From Fimenecus sp045631075 (GTDB taxonomy: Bacteria; Bacillota; Clostridia; Oscillospirales; Acutalibacteraceae), in contig JAZQUC010000203.1 in NCBI GenBank assembly GCA_045631075.1, forward strand, positions 1-16,154: 16,154 nt of DNA, in the 5' to 3' direction. Positions 1 to 6,278 of the stretch are shown piece by piece. The notes under the pieces are model-generated. The model made no database searches. It was not told the DNA's origin and saw only the letters and a list, made by a program, of their open reading frames with translations. Position numbers and translations under genes: made by a program. Within the stretch, counting starts at the first letter, position 1. Each line of letters begins with the position of its first letter.

Positions 1-834
1 GTGCAGACAGATATGCTTACTCGTCAGGGTAAAACACAGGAAGAAATCGACAAGCTTGAACTTAAAGATGATGTTCTTATCCGTCAGAATGGTAATCCAA
101 CATATTTTGCTGCTGATATTGCTTATCACAAGAACAAGCTCGTTACTCGTGGATTTGACAAGGCTATTAACATCTGGGGTGCTGACCACCACGGTCACGT
201 TGCTCGTATGAAGGGCGTTCTTGAAGCACTTGACCTTGATAGTGACAGACTTGATGTTATTCTTATGCAGTTAGTTCGTCTTACTCGTGACGGTGAAGTT
301 GTAAGAATGAGTAAGAGAACAGGTAAGGCAATTACACTTGTTGACTTGCTTGAAGATATTCCTGTTGACGCAGTTCGTTTCTTATTCAATATGCGTGAAC
401 CTGGTTCACAGATGGACTTTGACCTTGATTTGGCTGTTGAACAGTCAAGCCAGAACCCTGTTTATTACTGTCAGTACGCAAATGCTCGTATTCACAGTAT
501 TCTTCGTAAAGTTGAAGCAGATGGTGTAACACTTCGTGATTGCACAAAGGATGAACTTAAGCTTCTTACTGCTCCTGAAGAAATCGAGCTTATCCGTCAC
601 CTTGCATCTCTTACAGACGAAATCGTAAACTCTGCAAAGAACTATGACCCTGCAAAGATTACTCGTTATTGTATCGACCTGGCAACACTTTTCCACAAGT
701 TCTACAACGCTTGTCGTGTTGCTGTGGAAGATGAAGCACTTATGCAGGCTCGTTTGTATCTCTGCACTTGTGTTATGAATGTTATTACAAACATTCTCAC
801 AACATTCAGCATTTCAACACCAGAATCAATGTAA
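1..834 (+). CDS. argS: Arginyl-tRNA synthetase, C-terminal half (5' end outside window)
   Basis: Charges tRNA-Arg with arginine in the cytoplasm (class I aminoacyl-tRNA synthetase). The visible 277 residues cover the second half of the catalytic domain, with the GADHHGHV segment near residue 60 and the KMSKS-loop equivalent RMSKRTGK at about residues 102-109. The anticodon-binding helical domain follows, with NPVYYCQYANAR near residue 152. It ends in the typical ArgS tail (STPESM). The family is usually about 550-600 residues, so roughly half is missing upstream. The GTG at base 1 is only where the window begins, not a start codon. The reading frame is intact and a terminator follows directly. 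Identification is firm from the motifs and the overall sequence. Confidence 0.96.
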   Translation: MQTDMLTRQGKTQEEIDKLELKDDVLIRQNGNPTYFAADIAYHKNKLVTRGFDKAINIWGADHHGHVARMKGVLEALDLDSDRLDVILMQLVRLTRDGEVVRMSKRTGKAITLVDLLEDIPVDAVRFLFNMREPGSQMDFDLDLAVEQSSQNPVYYCQYANARIHSILRKVEADGVTLRDCTKDELKLLTAPEEIELIRHLASLTDEIVNSAKNYDPAKITRYCIDLATLFHKFYNACRVAVEDEALMQARLYLCTCVMNVITNILTTFSISTPESM

Positions 835-851
835 TTTTCAAATAATTTTGC

Positions 852-884
852 AACACCGCGTGTCTTTTGATTCGCGGTGTTTTT
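852..884 (+). terminator. Rho-independent terminator of argS
   Basis: A perfect 9-bp stem, AACACCGCG (852-860) pairing with CGCGGTGTT (873-881), with a 12-nt loop and then a short T run. It begins 18 bases after the argS stop codon. Confidence 0.85.
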
Positions 885-1006
885 GTGTTGTTGTAATGAT
901 TGTGTATAATCATTCAAATTATAATTTATTGGGGAAACAATTCGTAGGGGTCGGCGTCCCTGACGACCCGTTGTTGGTTTATTTGTCATTGAAATCGGCT
1001 ATTACA

Positions 1007-1150
1007 GTAGGGGCGGATGAGTCTCACCTGCCGGTTCGGTCGGTGCTTCTGCTTCGCAGAGGTGTCCACCGGACACCCGCACCCTTCATCCGCCCGCAAC
1101 AAATATACGGTATACTTTGGAACGGGACGATGTGGGCATCGTCCCCTACA
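1007..1150 (-). repeat. Paired-hairpin unit A with 65-nt structured insert
   Basis: Read on the minus strand it begins TGTAGGGG and ends in CCCCTACT. One hairpin is GGGACGATG (1124-1132) with CATCGTCCC (1137-1145) and a 4-nt loop. The other has arms GGGCGGATGA (1011-1020) and TCATCCGCCC (1086-1095), separated by a 65-nt insert (1021-1085). The insert is the same as in units B1 and C apart from one terminal base. It contains nested hairpins: GGTGTCC/GGACACC, TCTGC/GCAGA and CCG/CGG. The unit is much more GC-rich than its surroundings. Confidence 0.85.
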
Positions 1151-1198
1151 TACATAACCATATTGGTTTTGTTATATAATTGCGTCGCAAACCCTTAA

Positions 1199-1228
1199 TT
1201 CTGCATTCTGAATTATGCATTTTGCATT
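1199..1228 (+). repeat. Degenerate heptamer tandem repeat
   Basis: Four consecutive 7-mers, TTCTGCA, TTCTGAA, TTATGCA and TTTTGCA, then TT. The period of seven is strict while individual bases vary. The same kind of tract occurs at 4831, 6220 and 14739. It lies just inside the right end of element A. Confidence 0.75.
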
Positions 1229-1269
1229 CCCCCAACAAACTCCAATTTGTAACGACTTATCATTTATAA

Positions 1270-1298
1270 TAATATTCCCATTTCTTTCTGCATAAAAT
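1270..1298 (+). promoter_or_regulatory. Sigma-E-type sporulation promoter
   Basis: TAATATT at 1270-1276, a 14-nt spacer, then CATAAAAT at 1291-1298. This compares with the Bacillus subtilis sigma-E consensus kmATATT-N14-CATACAhT: the -35 matches fully, the spacing is exact and the -10 differs at one base. Transcription would start near 1305, about 40 nt before the sipL-like start codon. spoIVA and sipL are known mother-cell sigma-E genes in studied spore formers, so the position fits. The motif match is seen directly; activity is inferred. Confidence 0.75.
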
Positions 1299-1344
1299 TA
1301 ATTGAACCTCAATTGAAACAACAGGCGAAAAAGGAGCGAGAATA

Positions 1345-2877
1345 ATGGATTTCAATATTTCAAAAGAAAAAATATCCCTTTGTGAAACGGGATTTCAAGG
1401 GAACAGCGAGCATACCGTTGACTGCAATATTACTTTACCCGAGTATTTACCGGATATTATGAAAATTCTGCGTTGCAGTTGTATTCCCGGGGTAAGAGCT
1501 CATCAGCTTAACGGTGACAGAATTACTGCCGACTGCGTATGCCTTGTGCGAATTGTTTACACAAGTGAGCAAGGTACGCTTCATTGTTTTGAACAGAATA
1601 TTCCATTTGCAAAGCAGATTGAAGTGAAGTCAACACAAAACCACAATGAAATTTTCGTTGGTGCAAAGACTGATTATGTAAATTACCACGCATCGGGTCA
1701 ACGAAAAATTGAGGTACACGGTGCAATAACCGTTTTTGCAAAATCAAGTGGCAGAAAATCTATTGAGCCTGTGACAAACGCCCAAGGTGACGGAATCGTA
1801 CTCAAAAATGACGAATTTGATGTATGCGACCTTGTTTCTGTGGTTGAAAAAATGTTCAATGTGAGTGAAACCTGTGACGCAGGTAATCTTCCTGAGCCTG
1901 TTGGTGCAACGGTTTCTTCCTGCGGATGGGCAACCGTTGACGAATTAAAAATCGTGTCGGATAAACTGTTTTTAAAGGGTCAGTTGCTTATCCACACTGC
2001 TTTTGTTGGCGCAGAAAGTAATCAGGTGCATACTCTTGAAAACGCCATAAACATAAATCAGATTATCGAAGCACCCGATATTACAGAAAACTGTCAGATT
2101 GATGCCACTATTTCCGTTTGCGACCTTGAAATCAAGCCTCGTTTTGACCTTTCAGGAAACAAAAATCTTATTGATATTTCTGCCTGTCTTAACATTTCCG
2201 TAAAGGGATACGAAACGCGAAAAATTAACTGTATCAAGGATGCTTATTCCACAAAATACGAAACTGATATAAACAAATCCATCATTTACATATCGTCACT
2301 TCAGGACAAAATTGATGATACACATCTTTGTCGCGGTGTTGCCGACCTTAACTCAACGGGAGTACGAAAAATCCTTTCATTTATGTGTACTGATGTTACA
2401 TCAGGCTTTTCTGTTACTGAATCAGCATGTGCAGTTAACGGTCAAGTGACAACAGACATTATTTACGAGGACTCAAAGGGTGAAATCTGTTACACACAAA
2501 GGGAAATTCCTTTTGAATACGCAAGAAATCTGACTGCTGACGGGTCAATTCTTACATGTTCACCAAACTGTGTTGTTTCTGCATTCAGTTACGTTTTAAA
2601 CAGTGACAACAAGCTTGATGTCCGTATTGAAATCAACATAAACGGATTTATTTTCTGTGAAAAAGAAAAGCTCATCACGACTGAATTGGCTATCAACAAA
2701 GAGAGAGTCAAGACAGTAAAAACTGCATCACTTACCGTATATTTTGCAGAATCAGGCGAAGCTGTATGGGATATTGCAGAAAAATACAATACTACCGTTG
2801 ATGCCGTTATGAGAGAAAATCATATTACAGAAACGCACATCAAGGAAAAATGCAGACTTCTTATTCCGAAAATATAG
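1345..2877 (+). CDS. sipL: SipL-like SPOCS (DUF3794) and LysM domain protein
   Basis: A 510-residue cytoplasmic (mother-cell) protein with no signal peptide. The N-terminal part, with LPEYLPDIMKIL near residues 31-42, and a repeated middle region match the SPOCS/DUF3794 family of clostridial spore proteins. Residues about 463-510 form a LysM domain (GEAVWDIAEKYNTTVDAV, ending CRLLIPKI). This order is that of Clostridioides difficile SipL, which binds SpoIVA and is needed for coat attachment. The next gene is spoIVA, 12 bases downstream, which strongly supports the SipL role. The start is set by AAGGAG at 1331-1336, 8 nt before the ATG. A sigma-E-like promoter lies at 1270-1298. The domain assignment is firm; SipL identity is inferred from architecture and context. 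Confidence 0.85.
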   Translation: MDFNISKEKISLCETGFQGNSEHTVDCNITLPEYLPDIMKILRCSCIPGVRAHQLNGDRITADCVCLVRIVYTSEQGTLHCFEQNIPFAKQIEVKSTQNHNEIFVGAKTDYVNYHASGQRKIEVHGAITVFAKSSGRKSIEPVTNAQGDGIVLKNDEFDVCDLVSVVEKMFNVSETCDAGNLPEPVGATVSSCGWATVDELKIVSDKLFLKGQLLIHTAFVGAESNQVHTLENAININQIIEAPDITENCQIDATISVCDLEIKPRFDLSGNKNLIDISACLNISVKGYETRKINCIKDAYSTKYETDINKSIIYISSLQDKIDDTHLCRGVADLNSTGVRKILSFMCTDVTSGFSVTESACAVNGQVTTDIIYEDSKGEICYTQREIPFEYARNLTADGSILTCSPNCVVSAFSYVLNSDNKLDVRIEININGFIFCEKEKLITTELAINKERVKTVKTASLTVYFAESGEAVWDIAEKYNTTVDAVMRENHITETHIKEKCRLLIPKI

Positions 2878-2889
2878 AGAGGTGACAAA

Positions 2890-4368
2890 ATGAGTAATTC
2901 AAGTATTTATAAGGATATTGCCACACGAACAGGCGGTGACATATATATCGGTGTTGTAGGCCCTGTAAGAACGGGAAAATCAACCTTTATCAAACGATTT
3001 ATGGATACGGTTGTTCTGCCGAATATTGACGATAATGCTGTCCGTGAAAGGGCAAATGACGAAATGCCACAGTCATCTGCAGGCAAGACAATTATGACAA
3101 CCGAGCCTAAATTTATACCCGAAAATGCTGTTAAAATCACTTTGCCCGACAACGCAAATTTCAATGTAAGAATGATTGACTGTGTCGGATACATTGTACC
3201 TTCTTCTTTAGGATATATTGAGGGTGACCAGCCGAGAATGGTACGAACTCCCTGGTATGAAAGTGAAATCCCCTTTAATATGGCGGCTGAAATCGGCACA
3301 AAAAAGGTTATTACAGAGCATTCCACAATCGGTCTTGTAATCACAACTGACGGCAGTATAAGTGATATTCCGAGAACAGAATACGAAGAAGCTGAAGAAA
3401 GAGTCATTGAAGAATTAAGAGAACTCAACAAGCCTTTTGTGGTACTCCTTAACTGTCTTAATCCTGACGGTGAATCTGCACAAAATCTTTCAGCACAGCT
3501 TTCTGCAAAATACAAGGTTCCCGTTATGGCGGTCAGCTGTCTTGACCTTTCGGAAACTGAAATAAAAGAAATCATCACACAGATTCTTTTTGAATTCCCT
3601 GTCAAGGAAATCGGCGTTGATTTACCACTTTGGTTAGTAAATCTTCCCGAAGACCATTGGCTTAAAACAACCACATACAAGAGTGTTATGAAGTCAATTC
3701 AGGATATCAACTTTGTCCGTGATATAAGCACTATGACAGACACTTTGTGCGAATGTGAGCATATTACTGACGCAAGAATTTCATCAATGGATTTAAGTGT
3801 TGGCAGTGCGTGGATTTCAGTTAATATGAACAACAATCTGTTCTACAAAATCATTGAAGAATCCACAGGAATTTCCGTTGAAAACGAGCAAGGACTTCTT
3901 TCCTGTATGAAAGAGCTTTCCGAAATAAAAGACGAATACACACGAATAAAATCTGCACTTGACGAAGTACAGACCACAGGCTACGGAATCGTTATGCCTA
4001 CCATCAACGAGCTTACTCTTGAAGAGCCTGAAATTGTGAAGCAAGGCGGAAGATACGGCGTTCGACTTTGTGCATCCGCTCCGTCAATCCATATGATGAG
4101 AGCAGATATTAAAACAGAAGTCGCACCGATTGTAGGTAGTGAAAGTCAGTCGGAAGAACTTGTGAAATATCTTCTTGACGGCTTTGAAGATGACCCAAGC
4201 AAAATATGGGAATCAAATATTTTCGGCAAATCACTTAACGAGCTTGTCAACGAAGGTCTTCGCAACAAGCTTTACCATATGCCGACAGACGCCCGAATGA
4301 AATTCCAGGAAACATTGGAACGAGTAATCAACGAGGGCTGCAACGGATTACTTTGCATAATTTTGTAA
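2890..4368 (+). CDS. spoIVA: Stage IV sporulation protein A (coat morphogenetic ATPase)
   Basis: SpoIVA hydrolyses ATP and polymerises on the forespore surface to form the basal layer on which the coat is built. The 492-residue length is that of the family. The Walker A motif GPVRTGKS lies at residues 24-31, with Lys30 at the same position as in B. subtilis SpoIVA. A DCVGY segment near residue 97 and TTDGSISDIPRTEY near residue 153 follow in the P-loop NTPase domain. The C-terminal domain ends in GLLCIIL, as I recall for clostridial homologues. It is co-transcribed with the sipL-like gene, with a 12-nt gap containing the ribosome-binding site GAGAGGTGA. Its TAA stop (4366-4368) overlaps the first two bases of repeat element B. 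Confidence 0.97.
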   Translation: MSNSSIYKDIATRTGGDIYIGVVGPVRTGKSTFIKRFMDTVVLPNIDDNAVRERANDEMPQSSAGKTIMTTEPKFIPENAVKITLPDNANFNVRMIDCVGYIVPSSLGYIEGDQPRMVRTPWYESEIPFNMAAEIGTKKVITEHSTIGLVITTDGSISDIPRTEYEEAEERVIEELRELNKPFVVLLNCLNPDGESAQNLSAQLSAKYKVPVMAVSCLDLSETEIKEIITQILFEFPVKEIGVDLPLWLVNLPEDHWLKTTTYKSVMKSIQDINFVRDISTMTDTLCECEHITDARISSMDLSVGSAWISVNMNNNLFYKIIEESTGISVENEQGLLSCMKELSEIKDEYTRIKSALDEVQTTGYGIVMPTINELTLEEPEIVKQGGRYGVRLCASAPSIHMMRADIKTEVAPIVGSESQSEELVKYLLDGFEDDPSKIWESNIFGKSLNELVNEGLRNKLYHMPTDARMKFQETLERVINEGCNGLLCIIL

Positions 4369-4408
4369 ATTGGAGTTTATCGGTGACATTAATTTGGTAA
4401 TGTAACCC

Positions 4409-4553
4409 TGTAGGGGACGATGCCCACATCGTCCCGCTCCAAAGTGTACCGTTCACTTACTGCGGGCGGATGAGGGGTGCGGGTGTCCGGTGGACACCTC
4501 TGCGAAGCAGAAGCACCGACCGAACCGGCAGGTGAGACTCATCGTCCCCTACA
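4409..4553 (+). repeat. Paired-hairpin unit B1 with 65-nt insert and chimeric arms
   Basis: TGTAGGGG (4409-4416) to CCCCTACA (4546-4553). Hairpin 1 is GGGACGATG/CATCGTCCC (4414-4422, 4427-4435) with loop CCCA. Hairpin 2 has left arm GGGCGGATGA (4464-4473) but right arm TCATCGTCCC (4539-4548), so the outer bases do not pair. The left arm matches unit A and the right arm matches unit C. The 65-nt insert is at 4474-4538. Confidence 0.85.
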
Positions 4554-4574
4554 ATATTATTAATTTGATTGTAA

Positions 4575-4652
4575 TGTAGGGGCGATTCACGAATCGCCCG
4601 AATAAGGTTGCCAATACACTTTGGGACGGGTCATTCATGAATGACCCCTACA
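4575..4652 (+). repeat. Paired-hairpin unit B2, no insert (78 bp)
   Basis: TGTAGGGG (4575-4582) to CCCCTACA (4645-4652). Hairpin 1 is GGGCGATTC/GAATCGCCC (4580-4588, 4591-4599). Hairpin 2 is a perfect 20-bp palindrome, GGGTCATTCATGAATGACCC (4628-4647). The linker carries TACACTTTGG, also seen in either orientation in units A, B1 and C. Confidence 0.85.
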
Positions 4653-4708
4653 AGGTTGCATTATCATATAAGAGATATAGATAAATTGTAGTTTGTCGGG
4701 ATGTATGT

Positions 4709-4791
4709 TGTAGGGGTCGGCGTCCTCGACGACCCGTTTTTTGGTTTACAGGTGCGCTTGTTTCGGGCTGTCGGGGACGCCAGCCCCTACG
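4709..4791 (+). repeat. Paired-hairpin unit B3 (83 bp) inside a 135-bp sub-element
   Basis: TGTAGGGG (4709-4716) to CCCCTACG (4784-4791). Hairpin 1 is GGGTCG/CGACCC (4714-4719, 4730-4735) and hairpin 2 is GGGCTG/CAGCCC (4765-4770, 4781-4786). It is flanked by its own inverted ends at 4683-4700 and 4799-4817, giving the smallest complete element in the window. Confidence 0.8.
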
Positions 4792-4830
4792 AAAAACTCC
4801 CCGACAAATTATAATTTGTTGATAAAATAA

Positions 4831-4860
4831 TTCCGCATTACGAATTATGAATTACGAATT
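4831..4860 (+). repeat. Degenerate heptamer tandem repeat
   Basis: TTCCGCA, TTACGAA, TTATGAA, TTACGAA and TT: four 7-mers in register, of the same type as 1199-1228. It lies just outside element B and directly against the terminator at 4861. It is identical to the tract at 6220-6249. Confidence 0.75.
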
Positions 4861-4888
4861 AAAAAAACTCCCTTTCGGGAGTTTTTTT
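4861..4888 (-). terminator. Bidirectional terminator of the 4887-5870 gene
   Basis: A perfect 12-bp stem, seven A then CTCCC (4861-4872), loop TTTC, and GGGAG then seven T (4877-4888). The T run on either strand makes it usable in both directions, so it may also stop transcripts coming through spoIVA. It overlaps the stop codon of the minus-strand gene by two bases. Confidence 0.85.
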
Positions 4889-5870
4889 AGAATCCACCAC
4901 CTGTGGTGATTACATAGTTAATTTCTGTTGTTGCGTTTTCAATAATTACCTTTTCAATCTGGAGTCCTTTTACAGTTACACCCACAACATAACTCCATGT
5001 ACCCTTTTCAATGACGCCTTTGTCATTGATTTTTACTTTAAGTTGTGGATTTATGTATTTAAGCTGAACGAAAGCGTCCTTGAAATTGATTGTCCAATCA
5101 GGGAAATTGTCAGCAACCACTGCAATATTACCAACAACGGAAATTGCATGTCCTGTTGTACCCTTGAATGTATCACCGTAAGCATCATCTGTCTGTTCAA
5201 CAGGTGTCATTTCAATAATTGTATAGTTACCTTCTTTGTATGCCTTTGCACTCTTGATATCTGACGGAACAAGGTCATTGTAACCACCTGTAATACCGTC
5301 AAATTCAGTTGAATTTGCTTTAAGTGCCGCCTTAATAATAGGTTCAGCAAGACCGATAAGGAATTCCAATGCACCATTATTGAGTTTAACATTCATTCCG
5401 TTATCCATTGTCATTTTCTGAACTGATTTAACACCTGTTGACTTGTTAGCTGCCATTTTATAATAATTTACAATTTCAGCTTTTGTCCATTCAGCAGGAT
5501 TCTTTGGCAGTTCACGTTCAGGTTCTTTTGTTTCTTCCTGATTATCATTATCTTCTGACACATCACCATTTTCTGTATCAGCATCCTGATTTTCGTCTGT
5601 TGCATAGTCTGTATCCACATTACTACCGTCATCATTTGAAACATAGTCATCAGTATTAACTGAACCGTTATTATTTACGATTACATCCGAACCCGCATTT
5701 TCCATATTTTTCTGAGCAGTTGTTTTTCCGACAGATACAACCCCAACTGCAAGAACAATTGCAAGAGCAACTGCAATAAAGCTTGTAAAACCTGAAGATG
5801 CTTTTTCTTTCTTCATCTTTTTGATTTCAGCCTGTTCAGGTGTTAAAGGTGCTTTTGATTTTGCCATCAT
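4887..5870 (-). CDS. Membrane-anchored extracellular protein of unknown function, paralogue of 6279-7193
   Basis: A 327-residue protein with a lysine-rich cytoplasmic tail, one membrane segment at about residues 28-48 and then a long acidic, Asn/Asp/Thr-rich linker to about residue 115. A folded domain follows from PAEWTKAEIVNYYKMA to the C-terminus. Topology should be N-in, domain outside. The domain is roughly half identical by eye to that of 6279-7193, sharing FDGITGG/YNGITGG, TGHAISV/VGHAISV, KVKINDKG-IEKGTWSYV and a terminal GGGF. I do not recognise the family. The start is a double ATG (5870 and 5867); the ribosome-binding GGGGT at 5876-5880 is better spaced from the second. A sigma-A promoter lies at 5906-5934. 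Confidence 0.85.
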   Translation of the reverse strand: MMAKSKAPLTPEQAEIKKMKKEKASSGFTSFIAVALAIVLAVGVVSVGKTTAQKNMENAGSDVIVNNNGSVNTDDYVSNDDGSNVDTDYATDENQDADTENGDVSEDNDNQEETKEPERELPKNPAEWTKAEIVNYYKMAANKSTGVKSVQKMTMDNGMNVKLNNGALEFLIGLAEPIIKAALKANSTEFDGITGGYNDLVPSDIKSAKAYKEGNYTIIEMTPVEQTDDAYGDTFKGTTGHAISVVGNIAVVADNFPDWTINFKDAFVQLKYINPQLKVKINDKGVIEKGTWSYVVGVTVKGLQIEKVIIENATTEINYVITTGGGF

Positions 5871-5905
5871 ATTTTACCCCTTTTTTATATTATTTTATAT
5901 CGTAC

Positions 5906-5934
5906 ATTTTATTCCATTTTTGTTTATTTGTCAA
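5906..5934 (-). promoter_or_regulatory. Sigma-A promoter for the 4887-5870 gene
   Basis: On the minus strand, TTGACA (5929-5934), 17-nt spacer, TAAAAT (5906-5911): a full -35 match, ideal spacing and 5/6 at -10. It lies about 35 nt before the start codon. Confidence 0.75.
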
Positions 5935-5964
5935 TAAAACATTGAGCGTATGATTTGGTTAAAC

Positions 5965-6206
5965 AAATTGGAGGTTGTCGGGATAATATGAAATTAAAAT
6001 AGAAACAAAAACCTTGTAGGGGCGGATGCCCACATCCGCCCGCATTTAGTTAATTGCATACTTTGGAACGGGACGATGAAGGGTGCGGGTGTCCGGTGGA
6101 CACCTCTGCGAAGCAGAAGCACCGACCGAACCGGCAGGTGAGACTCATCGTCCCCTACATTTGTGGTACATATTTAGTAACCAATCACCCCGACAAATTA
6201 TAATTT
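5965..6206 (-). repeat. Intergenic repeat element C (242 bp)
   Basis: The ends are AAATTGGAGGTTGTCGGG (5965-5982) and CCCCGACAAATTATAATTT (6188-6206), the same asymmetric pair and orientation as element B. The flanking c5964 and g6207 again extend the pairing. It holds a single paired-hairpin unit (6015-6159). It sits between two minus-strand genes, upstream of the promoter of 4887-5870 and downstream of the lipoprotein gene. Confidence 0.78.
6015..6159 (+). repeat. Paired-hairpin unit C with 65-nt insert
   Basis: TGTAGGGG (6015-6022) to CCCCTACA (6152-6159). Hairpin 1 is GGGCGGATG/CATCCGCCC (6020-6028, 6033-6041) with loop CCCA. Hairpin 2 has arms GGGACGATGA (6070-6079) and TCATCGTCCC (6145-6154) around the 65-nt insert (6080-6144), identical to that of unit A read on its minus strand. 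Confidence 0.85.
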
Positions 6207-6219
6207 GTTGATAAAATAA

Positions 6220-6249
6220 TTCCGCATTACGAATTATGAATTACGAATT
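6220..6249 (+). repeat. Degenerate heptamer tandem repeat
   Basis: The same sequence as 4831-4860 (TTCCGCA, TTACGAA, TTATGAA, TTACGAA, TT). It is part of a 90-base stretch (6188-6277) that matches 4799-4888 without a difference by eye. Confidence 0.75.
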
Positions 6250-6277
6250 AAAAAAACTCCCTTTCGGGAGTTTTTTT
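6250..6277 (-). terminator. Terminator of the lipoprotein gene
   Basis: The same 12-bp stem and TTTC loop as at 4861-4888, symmetric with A and T runs. It ends two bases before the TAA of the minus-strand lipoprotein gene (6279). Confidence 0.85.
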
Positions 6278-6278
6278 C

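Larger units (their letters stand above)
916..1248 (+). repeat. Intergenic repeat element A (MITE-like, 333 bp)
   Basis: The element is bounded by imperfect terminal inverted repeats. The left end is AAATTATAATTTATTGGGG (916-934). The right end is CCCCAACAAACTCCAATTT (1230-1248), whose reverse complement is AAATTGGAGTTTGTTGGGG. Bases 915 (c) and 1249 (g) extend the pairing by one. Inside are one orphan hairpin (948-969, GGGTCG/CGACCC), one full paired-hairpin unit (1007-1150) and a heptamer repeat tract (1199-1228) next to the right end. It contains no transposase or other gene, and no flanking target duplication is obvious. It fills most of the gap between argS and the sipL-like gene and stops about 20 bases before the sigma-E-like promoter. 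That it is a mobile or formerly mobile element is inferred from four related copies in this window. Confidence 0.75.
4367..4817 (-). repeat. Composite intergenic repeat element B (451 bp)
   Basis: The left end is AAATTGGAGTTTATCGG (4367-4383) and the right end is CCCCGACAAATTATAATTT (4799-4817). These are the same two end types as element A in the opposite orientation. A further internal copy of an end, AAATTGTAGTTTGTCGGG (4683-4700), means 4683-4817 is itself a complete 135-bp element with inverted ends. Element B may therefore be a nested or tandem pair. It holds three paired-hairpin units (4409-4553, 4575-4652, 4709-4791). It fills the gap between the convergent spoIVA and the minus-strand gene ending at 4887. 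No coding sequence is credible inside. Confidence 0.75.

Noticed and set aside
1021..1085. The 65-nt insert as a tRNA, because of its cloverleaf-like fold
   Set aside because: It has no TTCRANY T-loop, no recognisable anticodon arm and no acceptor stem of tRNA type. It is also present three times inside hairpin arms.
779..1198. A 139-codon plus-strand open frame running from argS through element A
   Set aside because: It has no ribosome-binding site, starts inside argS and is made of repeat hairpins and the argS terminator. It is an accident of the GC-rich repeats.
2907..3680. A 257-codon minus-strand open frame
   Set aside because: It is antisense to spoIVA throughout and shows no recognisable domain. 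spoIVA is certain in the other strand.
4367..4817. The repeated hairpins as a CRISPR array
   Set aside because: Units are few, in both orientations, irregularly spaced and variable in the stem. There are no equal-length spacers and no cas genes.
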